Positions 26,501-34,858 of a stretch of 64,000 bases of DNA are shown one piece after another. The position numbers were made by a program, and so were the translations under genes. The notes beneath the pieces are model-generated. The model ran no database searches. It was not told the origin of the DNA and saw nothing but the letters and a program-made list of their open reading frames with translations. The stretch is taken from NCBI GenBank assembly GCA_025359425.1, contig JANYGC010000114.1, positions 1-64,000 on the forward strand, written 5' to 3'. The stretch comes from Sphingomonadaceae bacterium (GTDB lineage: Bacteria > Pseudomonadota > Alphaproteobacteria > Sphingomonadales > Sphingomonadaceae). Each line of letters starts with the position of its first letter. Position 1 is the first letter of the stretch.

Positions 26501-26954
26501 TCATGTCATCGGCCGAAACCGCGAAGTAGGCGATCGGGTCGGACGAAGTCTGGACCTTGAATATTTGCGGTTCGAGAATCCCGTCAGGCAATTCGCCGCG
26601 CGCCTGGTCGACCGCATTCTTTACTTCGGATACCGCCTCGTTGATGTCGGTGCCGACCTGAAAGAACACAGCCGTCTGGTTGCCGCCTTCGGACGCGGTC
26701 GAACTGATCGTGTCGACCCCGTTGATCGTGCGGACCGCAGATTCGACCTTCTGGGTGATTTGCGATTCGATTTCCGATGGCGCTGCGCCAGGCTGCGAGA
26801 TCGCGATGATCACTGCCGGGAATTCGATATCGGGGTCGTTCTGGACCTTCATGGTCGAGAAGCTCATGATCCCGGCGATCATCAGGCCGACGAAAATCAC
26901 GATCGGAACCACCGGGTTGCGGATCGACCAGGCGGAGATATTGCGGAAATTCAT
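23502..26954 (-). CDS. RND efflux transporter permease with extra membrane segments
   Basis: A 1150-aa resistance-nodulation-division inner-membrane pump driven by protons. Features: TM1 (VVPIVIFVGLMIAGIMSF), porter domain PN (QPGAAPSEIESQITQKVESA), the TM4 charged motif GLVAGVLVDDAIVEIENI (Asp pair), and near the C-terminus LIDFAIEEMSNGADK and GGLIFSTLLTLLIVPA. It is about 100 residues longer than AcrB-type pumps. The extra sequence (residues ~520-620) carries two hydrophobic stretches (VGTVAVLLIIGAFMAGLVGV; FTMILALIAATGLSWLV) between TM6 and TM7. The substrate is unknown. It is fed by the MFP gene 24 bases upstream; no outer-membrane channel gene is in the window. Confidence 0.94.
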   Translation of the reverse strand: MNFRNISAWSIRNPVVPIVIFVGLMIAGIMSFSTMKVQNDPDIEFPAVIIAISQPGAAPSEIESQITQKVESAVRTINGVDTISSTASEGGNQTAVFFQVGTDINEAVSEVKNAVDQARGELPDGILEPQIFKVQTSSDPIAYFAVSADDMTIEQLSWFIDDTIAKELLTVEGMATVDRQGGVNREIRVTLDPAKMQSLGVSASQVNGALRQLNVNAAGGKAEIAGSRQSVRVLGNAADAYALSQTDVPLGGGRTVKLTDFATVTDSFGEVTTMGKINGKPVVTFAMSRARGASDVSVYDGAITKIDQLKKEHPGIHFTRLFSSVDYTKQQYESSIASMVEGAILAVIVVFFFLRDWRATVIAAIAIPLSAIPTFWMMDAWFGFTLNSLSLLALGLVAGVLVDDAIVEIENIVRHMRMGKSAYQASIDAADEIGLAVVATTFSIVAVFLPVGVMPGVSGQFFRNFGLTVVIAVLVSLAVARMITPMLAAYFLKSHGTAEHASGKWMERYLSVLHWSLDADWAKQMRAGIERVRGSGLTYLVGTVAVLLIIGAFMAGLVGVFKLVAATKFTLFGWTKTLQLFTMILALIAATGLSWLVRKVLGLLIGLSRGRLGQWYAFMGQRYRARMHDHRVWMVGIGLGSLLATGFLFTVIPLQPFPDTNSDFALLNIEMVPGTTLAQTEAVADRVAEIVSARPEVDHALERIREGNARLFVTLKAKRDKSSQEMQRELTPILQTVPDARISFQDMSGPGGGGGTGRPISIMLSGSNSELLEQTANQLVEQMRGLKELVAPRLAADMRRPEVVIKPRLDLAASMGVTTAALSQTIRIATIGDIDQNAAKFSLSNRQIPIRVRLSEDSRRSMSTIQNLPVPTTTGGSVPLATVADISFDSGPVSIQRYNQNRRVFIGADLAPDVLSGNAMTAINKLALMQNLPTGVSNAPIGNDKILAELLANFAKALLAGVLLVFSVLVLLYHRFVSPLVNMGSLFLAPLGGLILLLIAGQPISMPVFIGILMLFGIVAKNSILLIDFAIEEMSNGADKFAAIIEAGHKRAQPIVMTTVAMTAGMIPTAISLGGDSAWRAPMGTVVIGGLIFSTLLTLLIVPAGFSLADGIEKRLGPWLRGKMLNSGADETGTAAQPERGLLPGAFPAE

Positions 26955-26978
26955 CGTGCTACCCTTAGCCCGCGCCGG

Positions 26979-28157
26979 TTACTTGGACGCAACGGGTTTG
27001 ATCACTTCACCCGGCGCCAGGAAGCCGCCCGCGCGCAGCACCACCCGCTCATTCCCGCTCAGCCCCGAGACGATCGCAATGCCCTGATTGGTAACCAGGC
27101 CAAGTTTGATATCGCGCCGTTCGACCTTGTTGTCCTTGCCGACAATATAGACATAACTGCCCTTGTTGTCCGACTGGATCGCGCTTTCGGGGAGCATCGG
27201 TGCAACCACCGAGCCCGATTTGATTTCTGCGCTGGCGAAGCCGCCCGGCGGAAGGTCGGGGGCATAGGCCAGCGCGATCCGGGCGAACCCTTGCCGCGAG
27301 GCTGGGTCGACCACTGGCGCCTTCTGCCACACCTGGCCGGTGTAGACGTTGGTGGAACCGACCGGCGTAACCCTGGCCGTAATCCCCGGCGCGATCTGCG
27401 CCAGATCGGACTGGCCAAGTTGCGCCTTCAGTTCCATTTCGCCGCCCTTGGCAAGGCGGAACAGGATTCCCGAACCGGCGCTGACCACCTGGCCCGGTTC
27501 GACCCGGCGTTCAAGCACCAGCCCGGCGGCGGGGGCGACCACGTTGAGCCGGCGGCTTTGTGCCTGAAGCACGCCCAGCTGCGCCCCGGCGACGCGGACC
27601 TGCGCGTAAGCGGAATCGCGGGTCGCGCGCAGCCGGTCGATATCTGCCTTGGACACAAAGCCCTTTTCGACCAGCCGCAATGCACGGTCGAGGTTGGCCT
27701 GCGCCAGATCGGCATTGGCGCGCGCAACCTGAACTTGCGCAGCCTGGCCCGATTGCTGCTGCACCTGCACCGAACGATCAATCACTGCCATAACCTGCCC
27801 GGCGCGGACCCACTGGCCGGGTTCGACCAGCACCGACAGGACCTGCCCGCCTTCACCGGCAATCCCGACCGGCAGTTCACGCCGCGCGGCCAAAGTGCCC
27901 GTCGCTGAAATCGTTCCTTCGATCGTGGCGCGGCCCGGGGTGATCACGGTCACCACCGGAGCCTGTTCTTTCTTGTCACCGTCTTCGGCCGCACCGGCCC
28001 CAGCACGGTGCACCATGAACCAGATCGCCGCCATGACGACGAGCAGCACCAGCCCGGCGATGATCCAGCGGCGCTTGCTGCGCCCCTGACCCATATCGTC
28101 GAGCAGCGGATTGTCGCCCGAGAGCGCGCTTGCATCGATCCTGGATTCGAAATTCAT
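26979..28157 (-). CDS. RND efflux periplasmic adaptor (membrane fusion protein)
   Basis: A 392-aa adaptor linking the RND pump to an outer-membrane channel. A cytoplasmic N-terminus precedes one TM anchor (WIIAGLVLLVVMAAIWFMV, ~30-50). The order is then the first lipoyl half (ISATGTLAARRELPVGIAGEG), an alpha-hairpin (VQQQSGQAAQVQVARANADLAQANLDRALR), the second lipoyl half (LNVVAPAAGLVLERRVEPGQ), a beta-barrel, and a membrane-proximal domain with a long hydrophilic end (PGEVIKPVASK). Anchoring by TM rather than lipid is normal for some MFPs. A promoter and a 27-bp dyad lie just upstream. Confidence 0.93.
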   Translation of the reverse strand: MNFESRIDASALSGDNPLLDDMGQGRSKRRWIIAGLVLLVVMAAIWFMVHRAGAGAAEDGDKKEQAPVVTVITPGRATIEGTISATGTLAARRELPVGIAGEGGQVLSVLVEPGQWVRAGQVMAVIDRSVQVQQQSGQAAQVQVARANADLAQANLDRALRLVEKGFVSKADIDRLRATRDSAYAQVRVAGAQLGVLQAQSRRLNVVAPAAGLVLERRVEPGQVVSAGSGILFRLAKGGEMELKAQLGQSDLAQIAPGITARVTPVGSTNVYTGQVWQKAPVVDPASRQGFARIALAYAPDLPPGGFASAEIKSGSVVAPMLPESAIQSDNKGSYVYIVGKDNKVERRDIKLGLVTNQGIAIVSGLSGNERVVLRAGGFLAPGEVIKPVASK

Positions 28158-28221
28158 CGCTGCGACTGCCCTTATGTGTTCCAGTTTCCGGCACAGCCAA
28201 GCAGATGCCCGTCACGCCATC

Positions 28222-28248
28222 GGGATCGAAGCTGCCCGCCTCGATCCC
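28222..28248 (-). promoter_or_regulatory. 27-bp palindrome, candidate repressor operator of the RND operon
   Basis: GGGATCGA and TCGATCCC are perfect 8-base inverted arms, with an inner GC/GC pair, giving a 27-bp interrupted palindrome. It lies directly downstream of a -10-like TAATAC and about 65 bases before the MFP start, so it should cover the transcription start. TetR-type repressors of RND pumps commonly bind such sites. A transcribed hairpin is the alternative. Confidence 0.5.
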
Positions 28249-28253
28249 AGACT

Positions 28254-28282
28254 GTATTACTATGCTATATCACCCGCCGCAA
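28254..28282 (-). promoter_or_regulatory. Promoter candidate for the MFP-RND operon
   Basis: Minus strand: TTGCGG (28277-28282), a 17-base spacer, then TAATAC (28254-28259). The boxes match the sigma-70 consensus in four of six positions each. The predicted start falls at the edge of the palindrome at 28222-28248. Confidence 0.4.
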
Positions 28283-28454
28283 GCCTAGATGCATTCAGCT
28301 CCAGCGGGGTCAACTGTCCCTCCGCGCAATAGACTTGCGCACCCGGCAGGGCAATGGCGGCCTCGTCAAACGGCACAGGCGGGCCGTCAAACTGCAGCGT
28401 TCGGGCAACCCGCGCAGCCGCGCAGCGGAGCGGCCGGAGCGGACCATCGTCCAC
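28260..28454 (-). CDS. Possible 64-aa hypothetical protein
   Basis: A short ORF (MDDGPLRPLRCAAARVARTL to LELNASRLAAGDIA) lies between sciP and the MFP gene, in a 330-base gap with nothing else coding. Codon use is GC-biased at third positions like real genes here, which is the only support. It resembles no family I know. Its 3' end overlaps the predicted RND promoter. It may be spurious. Confidence 0.25.
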   Translation of the reverse strand: MDDGPLRPLRCAAARVARTLQFDGPPVPFDEAAIALPGAQVYCAEGQLTPLELNASRLAAGDIA

Positions 28455-28487
28455 CCCGGCCGCTGCCTGTTTCCATTGTATTGCCGA

Positions 28488-28787
28488 TCAGTATTTGAGC
28501 TGGCGCTCGTACAGGTCGCGGTAGTGCTGGATGCGGGTGACGCGCAGGCCTTGCATGCCCGAGCGGTCGACCGCGCGCTGCCAAGAGGCGAACTCTTCAA
28601 GCGTCAGGTTATAGCGCTCGCAGACCTCGTCGATGGTCAACAGCCCGCCGTTAACCGCTGCGACGACCTCGGCCTTGCGCCGCACCACCCAGCGGGTGGT
28701 CGAAGGATCGGGCAGCGAATCCAGCGTCAGCGGCTCGCCGAGCGGGCCGATCACCATGGCAGGACGGATTTTCTGGTTCTCGATCAT
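28488..28787 (-). CDS. sciP: CtrA inhibitor SciP (DUF1153)
   Basis: SciP is a small helix-turn-helix protein that in Caulobacter binds CtrA and blocks its activation of target genes in G1. The family segments are IGPLGEPLTLDSLPDPSTTRWVVRRKAEVV, VNGGLLTIDEVCERYNLTLEEF and SWQRAVDRSGMQGLRVTRIQ. There are two in-frame ATGs (ATGATG, 28790 and 28787). The second has the better spacing to GGGA and gives 99 aa (MIENQKIRPAM). The longer track start has no family support. The start overlaps the stop of the preceding small gene, so translation is probably coupled. Confidence 0.92.
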   Translation of the reverse strand: MIENQKIRPAMVIGPLGEPLTLDSLPDPSTTRWVVRRKAEVVAAVNGGLLTIDEVCERYNLTLEEFASWQRAVDRSGMQGLRVTRIQHYRDLYERQLKY

Positions 28788-29119
28788 CATTGTTCCCGGC
28801 CGCCGGCATGAACAAGTCCGGCAGTGCCAGCCTCCATGCACTCGGGCGCTTTGCGATCTGTTGAATCATTGAGGTTAACGGGGGGTGTTTGTTTCGGTCC
28901 GTCGCTTGCCGGGAGCGGCCAGTCGAAAAACGCGCCGCCGAGCGGTGCGCCGCGCGAATCACCCCGCGCCAGTTCGCGCCGCAACGCATGGGCGCAGCTG
29001 AGCCGGGCGTGCAGCCCGGACCAGTCGGGCAAGTGGTCCAAGCCCGCGCCCTGCGCGGTCGCGCCGCCGGTTTCGGTCCGCCCGCGCAGGGCGGTCATGA
29101 GGTCATTGGCAAATTCCAT
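28787..29119 (-). CDS. Small protein coupled to sciP, unknown function
   Basis: A 110-aa protein starting MEFANDLMTALRG. A helical N-terminal half (WSGLHARLSCAHALRRELARG) is followed by a loop and a C-terminal PVNLNDSTDRKAPECMEAG-type segment. I recognise similar small proteins in sphingomonads, but no function. The TGA stop lies inside the ATGATG of sciP, which makes it the upstream member of a two-gene unit. A TTG start at 29137 is possible but less likely. It is divergent from mnmA. Confidence 0.65.
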   Translation of the reverse strand: MEFANDLMTALRGRTETGGATAQGAGLDHLPDWSGLHARLSCAHALRRELARGDSRGAPLGGAFFDWPLPASDGPKQTPPVNLNDSTDRKAPECMEAGTAGLVHAGGREQ

Positions 29120-29270
29120 AAGCCGGGTTCTACGCAAACAAGGTCAATAACGGGTAAAGCCCGGATTTACCTCGCGGTCACAATGCTTACCGAATTGCCG
29201 CAGCCCACCCCCGCGTGCTTAACCCGCCGCCTTTGCCTTGACGCGGCAGCGCGTGTATGCGCCGCGGGCC

Positions 29271-30413
29271 ATGGCCAGTGCAGCGCTCTCTCGTCCAGAC
29301 CCGGCGGACTTGTTCCAGCTTGAAGGTCCGTTGCCGCAGCGGCGGATCGTGGTCGCGATGTCGGGCGGGGTCGACAGCTCGGTGGTCGCCGCGCTCGCCG
29401 CGCGCAGCGGCGCGGAAGTCATCGGGGTGACGCTCCAGCTCTACGATTACGGCAGCGCCGCCAAGCGCAAGGGCGCGTGCTGCGCCGGCGACGATATCCG
29501 CGATGCCCGCAGCGTCGCCGACCGGCTCGGCATCGTCCACCATGTAATCGATCACGAAAGCCGGTTTCGCGACGAGGTGGTTGAACGCTTCGCCGACGAT
29601 TACCTCGCCGGGCGCACCCCGATCCCCTGCATCCGCTGCAACATGGGGCCCAAGTTCACCGACCTGCTGGAAATGGCGCGCGAGCTTGGCGCGGATTGTC
29701 TCGCCACCGGGCACTATGTCCAGCGGGTGATCGGCGCTGCCGGGCCCGAGCTGCACCGCGCCAGCGATCCGGCGCGCGACCAGAGTTACTTCCTTTACGG
29801 CACCACCGAAGCCCAACTCGATTTCCTGCGCTTCCCGCTTGGCGCACTGCCCAAGGCCGAAGTCCGCCAGATCGCCGAGGCCGAAGGGCTGCGGGTCGCG
29901 GCCAAGCCCGACAGCCAGGACATCTGTTTCGTCCCCGATGGTGACTATGCCAAGATTGTCCGCAGCGTGCGGCCCGAAGGCGGGCGGCCAGGCGAAATCG
30001 TCCATGCGCAAAGCGGCGCGGTGCTGGGGCAGCATCGCGGGATCATCCACTACACCGTAGGCCAGCGCCGCGGGCTCGAGATCGGCGGGCTGGCCGAGCC
30101 GCTTTATGTCACCGGGATCGATGCAGCCAAGGCGCAGGTCCTGGTTGGACCCCGGCACCTGCTCGCGGTCAGGTCAGCCAGGATCGTCGAGACCAACCGG
30201 ATCGGGCCGCTGCCCGCCGGGCCGCTCACCGCCAAAGTCCGCTCGCTGGCCAAGCAGGTGCCGGTCACGATTGACGGCGGGTTTGGTGAAGGTGCCAGCT
30301 GCACGGTCCGGTTTGCCGGACCAGAGTATGGCGTCGCGCCAGGGCAGGCGGCGGTGATCTATGCCGGAGAGCGGGTGATTGGCGGCGGCTGGATTGACAG
30401 CACCGAGCCCTAG
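29271..30413 (+). CDS. mnmA: tRNA-specific 2-thiouridylase MnmA
   Basis: MnmA (380 aa from ATG 29271) makes 2-thiouridine at the wobble position U34 of tRNAs for Lys, Glu and Gln. The N-terminal PP-loop [17 protein letters not shown] activates the uridine with ATP. The catalytic Cys pair lies in [18 protein letters not shown] and [15 protein letters not shown], and the C-terminal [13 protein letters not shown] is characteristic. The track's TTG start 11 codons earlier seems less likely. The 3' end overlaps manA by 4 bases in convergent orientation. Confidence 0.96.
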   Translation: MASAALSRPDPADLFQLEGPLPQRRIVVAMSGGVDSSVVAALAARSGAEVIGVTLQLYDYGSAAKRKGACCAGDDIRDARSVADRLGIVHHVIDHESRFRDEVVERFADDYLAGRTPIPCIRCNMGPKFTDLLEMARELGADCLATGHYVQRVIGAAGPELHRASDPARDQSYFLYGTTEAQLDFLRFPLGALPKAEVRQIAEAEGLRVAAKPDSQDICFVPDGDYAKIVRSVRPEGGRPGEIVHAQSGAVLGQHRGIIHYTVGQRRGLEIGGLAEPLYVTGIDAAKAQVLVGPRHLLAVRSARIVETNRIGPLPAGPLTAKVRSLAKQVPVTIDGGFGEGASCTVRFAGPEYGVAPGQAAVIYAGERVIGGGWIDSTEP

Positions 30414-31201
30414 CAGGACTGCGCGATCAGGCTGCGGCCGGCAAATGCAACCTGATCGAGGCTGGCAGCGAGCGCGCATTGCCCCGGCCCGACGACTTCT
30501 CCCGCAACTTCAAGCGGGGTATCGAGCGGCAGCACCAGCAGCGCACCATGGTACCGCGCCGTGACTTCTGGGCGCGGCGGACCATCGAGCCGGTCGAGCC
30601 GGAAATGCGGTCCCTCGACCAGCGCGACATCGCCGCGCAGCGGGACATGGCGGCGGTCGGCCGGATCGTGCGGAGTGCCTTGCGCCACCGCGATACCCGC
30701 ATCGAGGTGCAGTTCACGCCCGCGCCCGTAATCATAGAGCCGGTAGGTGATGTCCGAATTCTGCTGGACCTCGATCAGCGACAGTCCCGGCCCGATCGCA
30801 TGAACCGTGCCCGCGGGGATATAGAAGAAATCACCCGGCTCGACCGGATACCACGCCAGCAACTGCTCGATGCTGCCATCGAGTGCCGCCGCACGCATCG
30901 CTGCGGGACCGATCGGCACCTTGAAGCCGATCGCGATCGATGCACCCGGCTCGGCACCCAGGATCAACCAGCATTCTTCCTTGCCGCGCGCGCCCTTCGG
31001 CGCCTGCGCATCTGCGGGGTGGACCTGGACCGACAATTTCTCGCTGGTGAAGATGTATTTGACCAGCAACGCGTCCAACGCCGCCGGGGGCGTAAACCAC
31101 ACCTCACCGACGCGTTCGCCCGGCGGGCTGGCGAACGGCGCAGGCAGGCTGTCGACCCCCCATGGCCGCTCGGACAAAGTCGTGGCGAGCAGGGCGCTCA
31201 T
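30410..31201 (-). CDS. manA: Class I mannose-6-phosphate isomerase
   Basis: A 263-aa zinc cupin enzyme that converts fructose-6-P to mannose-6-P. Metal and active-site features are [22 protein letters not shown] (Q-x-H motif and Glu) and [36 protein letters not shown] (second His, and the typical NSDxTYRxxDyGR). It is a compact version without the long insertions of eukaryotic enzymes. Its ATG overlaps the stop of the manC-type gene, so both steps toward GDP-mannose are translated from one mRNA. Confidence 0.93.
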   Translation of the reverse strand: MSALLATTLSERPWGVDSLPAPFASPPGERVGEVWFTPPAALDALLVKYIFTSEKLSVQVHPADAQAPKGARGKEECWLILGAEPGASIAIGFKVPIGPAAMRAAALDGSIEQLLAWYPVEPGDFFYIPAGTVHAIGPGLSLIEVQQNSDITYRLYDYGRGRELHLDAGIAVAQGTPHDPADRRHVPLRGDVALVEGPHFRLDRLDGPPRPEVTARYHGALLVLPLDTPLEVAGEVVGPGQCALAASLDQVAFAGRSLIAQSC

Positions 31202-32241
31202 TGGTTGACCGCCCCGCCCAGCTTGCCGACCAGCTGCGCCCCGGCGCGGGTGGTGACCAGCACGTCGTCGCCGTCGACCACCACCACCACATTGTCGAGC
31301 CCGATCACCGAGACGCGCGGGCCGTCGCTCTCAACCAGCACATTGCGGCAATCGACCAGCTCGGCATTGCCGATCACGGTGTTGCCATGGTCATCGCCGC
31401 CGCGCGCGGTGTGCAGCGCTTCCCAGTTGCCGATGTCCGACCAGCCCATCTGCGCGCTGACCATCGCCGCGCGTGCGGTGTTTTCCATCACCGCGTAATC
31501 GACCGATTCGCTGGCGATCTGGGCGAATTCGGCCGCGTCGGGGTGGAATTCCGCGCCCTGCTCGCGGCCCTTGGCCACTGCGGCGCGGGCGTGCGCGGCG
31601 ATCTCGGGGCGATGCGCGGCCAGCTCATCGAGGAAAGTCCCCGCGCGAAACGCGAAAATCCCGCCGTTCCAGGCATAACCGCCGCTCGCGAGGAATTGCT
31701 CGGCGCGGGTGCGGTCGGGCTTTTCAACAAACCGCGCGACCTTGAATCCGGTGGCGTCGATGGCTTCGCCCTGCTCGAGATAACCGAACCCCGTTTCGGG
31801 CGCTGTTGCCGCGATCCCGAATGAGACCAGCCAGCCTTGGCGGGCGAGCTCGGCAGCGGCGCGGGCGGCAGCCTGAAACGCCGCGCAATCGGCAATGTGA
31901 TGATCGCTCGGGCAGACCAGCATCACCGCGTCTGCGGGCAGCCGCAGGGCGGCCAGCGCGATTGCCGCGGCAGTATTGCGCGCCGAGGGTTCGACGATCA
32001 CCCGCGCTTCCCGGTCACCCGCCAGCTGCGCCTCGACATGTTCGAGATGCGCCGTCCCGGTCACCACGATCGGCGCAGCGAACCCCGCATCGCGGTCGCA
32101 GCGGGCGACGGTCTGCTCGAACAGGGTCTGCTCGCCAACCAGCGGCAGGAACGGTTTGGGCCTGACAGCGCGGCTGCGCGGCCACAGCCGGGTGCCGCTG
32201 CCGCCGCACAGGATTACCGGGTGAATCTGCTGGTCGGTCAT
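31198..32241 (-). CDS. manC: Mannose-1-phosphate guanylyltransferase
   Basis: A 347-aa nucleotidyltransferase that makes GDP-mannose from GTP and mannose-1-P. ILCGGSGTRLWPRSRAVRPKPFL is the pyrophosphorylase signature, FVEKPDRTRAEQFLASGGYAWNGGIFAF is the sugar-binding part, and GWSDIGNWEAL the conserved C-terminal motif. It lacks the C-terminal isomerase domain of bifunctional ManC proteins, which fits the separate manA next door. A phosphomannomutase gene is not in the window. Confidence 0.94.
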   Translation of the reverse strand: MTDQQIHPVILCGGSGTRLWPRSRAVRPKPFLPLVGEQTLFEQTVARCDRDAGFAAPIVVTGTAHLEHVEAQLAGDREARVIVEPSARNTAAAIALAALRLPADAVMLVCPSDHHIADCAAFQAAARAAAELARQGWLVSFGIAATAPETGFGYLEQGEAIDATGFKVARFVEKPDRTRAEQFLASGGYAWNGGIFAFRAGTFLDELAAHRPEIAAHARAAVAKGREQGAEFHPDAAEFAQIASESVDYAVMENTARAAMVSAQMGWSDIGNWEALHTARGGDDHGNTVIGNAELVDCRNVLVESDGPRVSVIGLDNVVVVVDGDDVLVTTRAGAQLVGKLGGAVNQ

Positions 32242-32279
32242 GCTGTGTAGTTGGCCCTTCTTAGCGGCAATTCAACGCC

Positions 32280-32633
32280 TTATCCGCGCCACGGTTCCAG
32301 CTGGCAGCCAAGCCCTTGGCGATAGGTTGCGGTTTCGCTGGCGATCAGCGGGAAGCGCGCGGTGACGGTCTTGGCGGCCACGTCTTGCGACAGCATCACC
32401 AGTTCCATCCCCGGCTCCAGATCCTTCTTGCAATCGCCCAGTTCGCGCCCCCCGACATAGGCGCACGAACAGGCGACCCGCGCGCCGTAAGCCGCGCTGG
32501 TCCGCCCGTATGCCTGCAGCGGGGCCCAGAACCAGGTCAGCAACAGCGCAATCAGGACCAGACCGAGCCACAGGGTGCGGCACCGCAGTCGCTTGCGCGG
32601 ATCGGGGTTTGCGGCCGGGTTTAGAGTTGCCAT
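32280..32633 (-). CDS. Conserved hypothetical protein, membrane-anchored, cysteine-containing
   Basis: A 117-aa protein (MATLNPAANPDPRKRLRC) with one N-terminal TM segment (LWLGLVLIALLLTWFWAPL). An exported domain follows with several cysteines (ARVACSCAYVGGRELGDCKKDL, and GLGCQLEPW at the end). This pattern is known to me as an unnamed sphingomonad family, often near serine hydrolases. I chose the second ATG (32633) because AAAGG lies at proper distance; 32639 is also possible. The 485-aa track ORF is read-through of antisense sequence. It lies upstream of manC on the same strand. Confidence 0.75.
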   Translation of the reverse strand: MATLNPAANPDPRKRLRCRTLWLGLVLIALLLTWFWAPLQAYGRTSAAYGARVACSCAYVGGRELGDCKKDLEPGMELVMLSQDVAAKTVTARFPLIASETATYRQGLGCQLEPWRG

Positions 32634-32663
32634 TGCCATGCCTTTGCGCAAGGGATGCGCGCG

Positions 32664-33800
32664 ATGTTCGCGCGCCGCCCGTCCCTTATCCTGCCGCTGC
32701 TTGTGCTGCCAGCCCTGATCGCCTGCTCGGGGCAGAGTGCCGCTCCGCCGCCTCCGCCCCCGCTCAGCGCCGCGGCGATGAAGGCGGTGATCGACAAGCC
32801 CGGGGTGAGCCGCGAAGGACTGGCCCGCGCGATCGATACGCTGTTCAGCCAGGAACCGACTGCTGAAACGCGCGCGGTAATCGTGCTGCACAACGGCCAG
32901 ATCGTGGCCGAGCGGTTTGCTCCCGGCTATCACGAGAACACCCGCTTCGTCAGCTGGTCGATGGCCAAGACAGTGACCGGCGCAATGATCGGGATGCTGG
33001 TCGCTGACGGGCGGCTGCGGCTCGACGAAGGGGTGCCGATCCCGGCGTGGCAACGGAGCGGCGATCCGCGCGGCGAGATTACCCTGCGCGAGCTGTTGCA
33101 GATGCGTTCGGGGCTGCGCCACGCGGAGGAGAGCAGCCCGCCGTACGAGGCCGACACCGTGCGGATGCTGTTCCTCGACGGGCGTGACAACATGGCGGCC
33201 TATGCCGAAGCCCAGCCGCTCGAAGCTGAGCCCGGGTCGAAGTGGGAGTATTCCTCGGCCACGTCGGTGATCCTCGCCGACCTTGCGGCGCGGGCGCTGA
33301 CCACCAGCACCGACCCGGGCGAGCGGGCGCGGGTGGTTGGCGATTATTTGCGCACCCGGCTGTTCGAACCGCTCGGCATGAAAAGCATGGTCCCCGAATT
33401 CGATCTGGCCGGCACGCTGATCGGCGGCAGCCTGATCCACGGCACCGCGCGGGACTGGGCGCGGTTCGGCGAATTCATGCGTCAGCGCGGCGCGGTCAAA
33501 GGCGCGCAGCTGGTCCCGGTGGCGTGGATCGACTTCATGACCACGTCCTCGCCGCCCAATCCAGGCTACGGCGCGCAGACCTGGCTCAACCGCGCGCCGC
33601 CGGGCGAAGCGGCGATGTGGCCGGGGCTGCCCGGCAGCGTCTTTTCTTTGAACGGGCACCTGGGCCAATTCGTCGTGGTGTCGCGCGGCAACGGGGTCAC
33701 CGTGGTCCGGTTGGGCAAGACAAATGAGGGGCAGCACGAACCCGTCCGCCGTGCTATCGCGCGGATAATCCAGCTATTTCCGAAAGAACCAACGCCGTGA
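32664..33800 (+). CDS. Beta-lactamase-family serine hydrolase lipoprotein
   Basis: A 378-aa class C beta-lactamase-like hydrolase. The start ATG 32664 has AAGGG 9 bases upstream. The signal peptide ends in a lipobox (ALIACS), so it is lipid-anchored, then Pro-rich. Motif 1 (SxxK) is WSMAKTVTG and motif 2 (YxS/N-type) is [25 protein letters not shown] near the end fills the place of motif 3. Such proteins act as esterases, D-aminopeptidases or carboxypeptidases; real beta-lactamase activity is not implied. Its stop overlaps the GTG start of gmd (GTGA). Confidence 0.9.
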   Translation: MFARRPSLILPLLVLPALIACSGQSAAPPPPPPLSAAAMKAVIDKPGVSREGLARAIDTLFSQEPTAETRAVIVLHNGQIVAERFAPGYHENTRFVSWSMAKTVTGAMIGMLVADGRLRLDEGVPIPAWQRSGDPRGEITLRELLQMRSGLRHAEESSPPYEADTVRMLFLDGRDNMAAYAEAQPLEAEPGSKWEYSSATSVILADLAARALTTSTDPGERARVVGDYLRTRLFEPLGMKSMVPEFDLAGTLIGGSLIHGTARDWARFGEFMRQRGAVKGAQLVPVAWIDFMTTSSPPNPGYGAQTWLNRAPPGEAAMWPGLPGSVFSLNGHLGQFVVVSRGNGVTVVRLGKTNEGQHEPVRRAIARIIQLFPKEPTP

Positions 33801-34858
33801 GCAAGACCGCATTGATCACCGGGGTGACCGGGCAGGACGGCGCTTACCTCGCCCGCCTGCTGCTCGAAAAAGGGTACCGGGTGCATGGCATCAAGCGGCG
33901 CTCGTCGTCGTTCAACACCGGGCGAATCGACGATATCTACGAAGACCCGCACGTTCCCGCGCCGCAGCTGACGCTGCATTACGGCGATCTGACCGATGCC
34001 ACCAACCTGATCCGCATCGTCCAGGAAGTGCAGCCCGACGAGATCTACAACCTCGCCGCGCAGAGCCACGTCGCGGTCAGTTTCGAGACGGCTGAATATA
34101 CCGCCAATTCGGACGGGATCGGCACCTTGCGGTTGCTCGAGGCGATCCGCATCCTCCGGCTCGAGGACAAGTGCCGGTTCTACCAGGCCTCGACCAGCGA
34201 GCTCTACGGGCTGGTCCAGGAAGTGCCGCAGCGCGAAACGACCCCGTTCTATCCGCGCAGTCCCTATGCCGCCGCCAAGCTCTATGCCTACTGGATCACG
34301 GTCAATTACCGCGAGGCTTACGGCATGCACACCTCGAACGGGATCCTGTTCAACCACGAAAGCCCGCTGCGCGGCGAAACCTTCGTGACGCGCAAGATCA
34401 CCCGAGCCGCCGCAGCCATCTCGCTCGGGCGGCAGGACGTGCTCTACCTCGGCAACCTCGATGCCCAGCGCGACTGGGGCCACGCCCGCGAATATGTCGA
34501 GGGGATGTGGCGGATGTTGCAGCAGGATCAGGGCGACGATTACGTGCTCGCCACCGGGGTCACCACCACGGTGCGCCGATTCGTCGAATGGGCTTTTGCC
34601 GATGCCGGGATAGCGCTCGAATGGCGCGGCTGCGGGGTGGAAGAACAAGGCTTCTGCACCACCACCGGCGCACTGCGCGTGGCGATCGACCCACGCTATT
34701 TCCGCCCCACCGAAGTCGAGCTGCTGATCGGCGATCCAGCCAAGGCACGCGAGAAGCTCGGCTGGAGCCCGACCACCACGGTGCGCGAACTGGTCCGCGA
34801 AATGGTCGAGGCCGATCTGCTGACGATGCGCAGCGCATCGATCGGACGCGGCAGCTGA
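33797..34858 (+). CDS. gmd: GDP-mannose 4,6-dehydratase
   Basis: Gmd (353 aa, GTG start) turns GDP-D-mannose into GDP-4-dehydro-6-deoxy-mannose, the common precursor of GDP-fucose, -rhamnose and -perosamine. It is a short-chain dehydrogenase of the extended type: NADP-binding [17 protein letters not shown], the basic NADP loop [14 protein letters not shown], active-site QASTSELYG and [15 protein letters not shown] (YxxxK). [19 protein letters not shown] is specific for Gmd. It overlaps the GDP-fucose synthase gene by one base (TGATG). Confidence 0.97.
   Translation: MSKTALITGVTGQDGAYLARLLLEKGYRVHGIKRRSSSFNTGRIDDIYEDPHVPAPQLTLHYGDLTDATNLIRIVQEVQPDEIYNLAAQSHVAVSFETAEYTANSDGIGTLRLLEAIRILRLEDKCRFYQASTSELYGLVQEVPQRETTPFYPRSPYAAAKLYAYWITVNYREAYGMHTSNGILFNHESPLRGETFVTRKITRAAAAISLGRQDVLYLGNLDAQRDWGHAREYVEGMWRMLQQDQGDDYVLATGVTTTVRRFVEWAFADAGIALEWRGCGVEEQGFCTTTGALRVAIDPRYFRPTEVELLIGDPAKAREKLGWSPTTTVRELVREMVEADLLTMRSASIGRGS

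Noticed and set aside
32640-33737. N-terminal ~365 residues of the 485-aa minus-strand ORF.
   Set aside because: It reads antisense through the serine hydrolase gene; only the C-terminal 117 residues form the real small protein.
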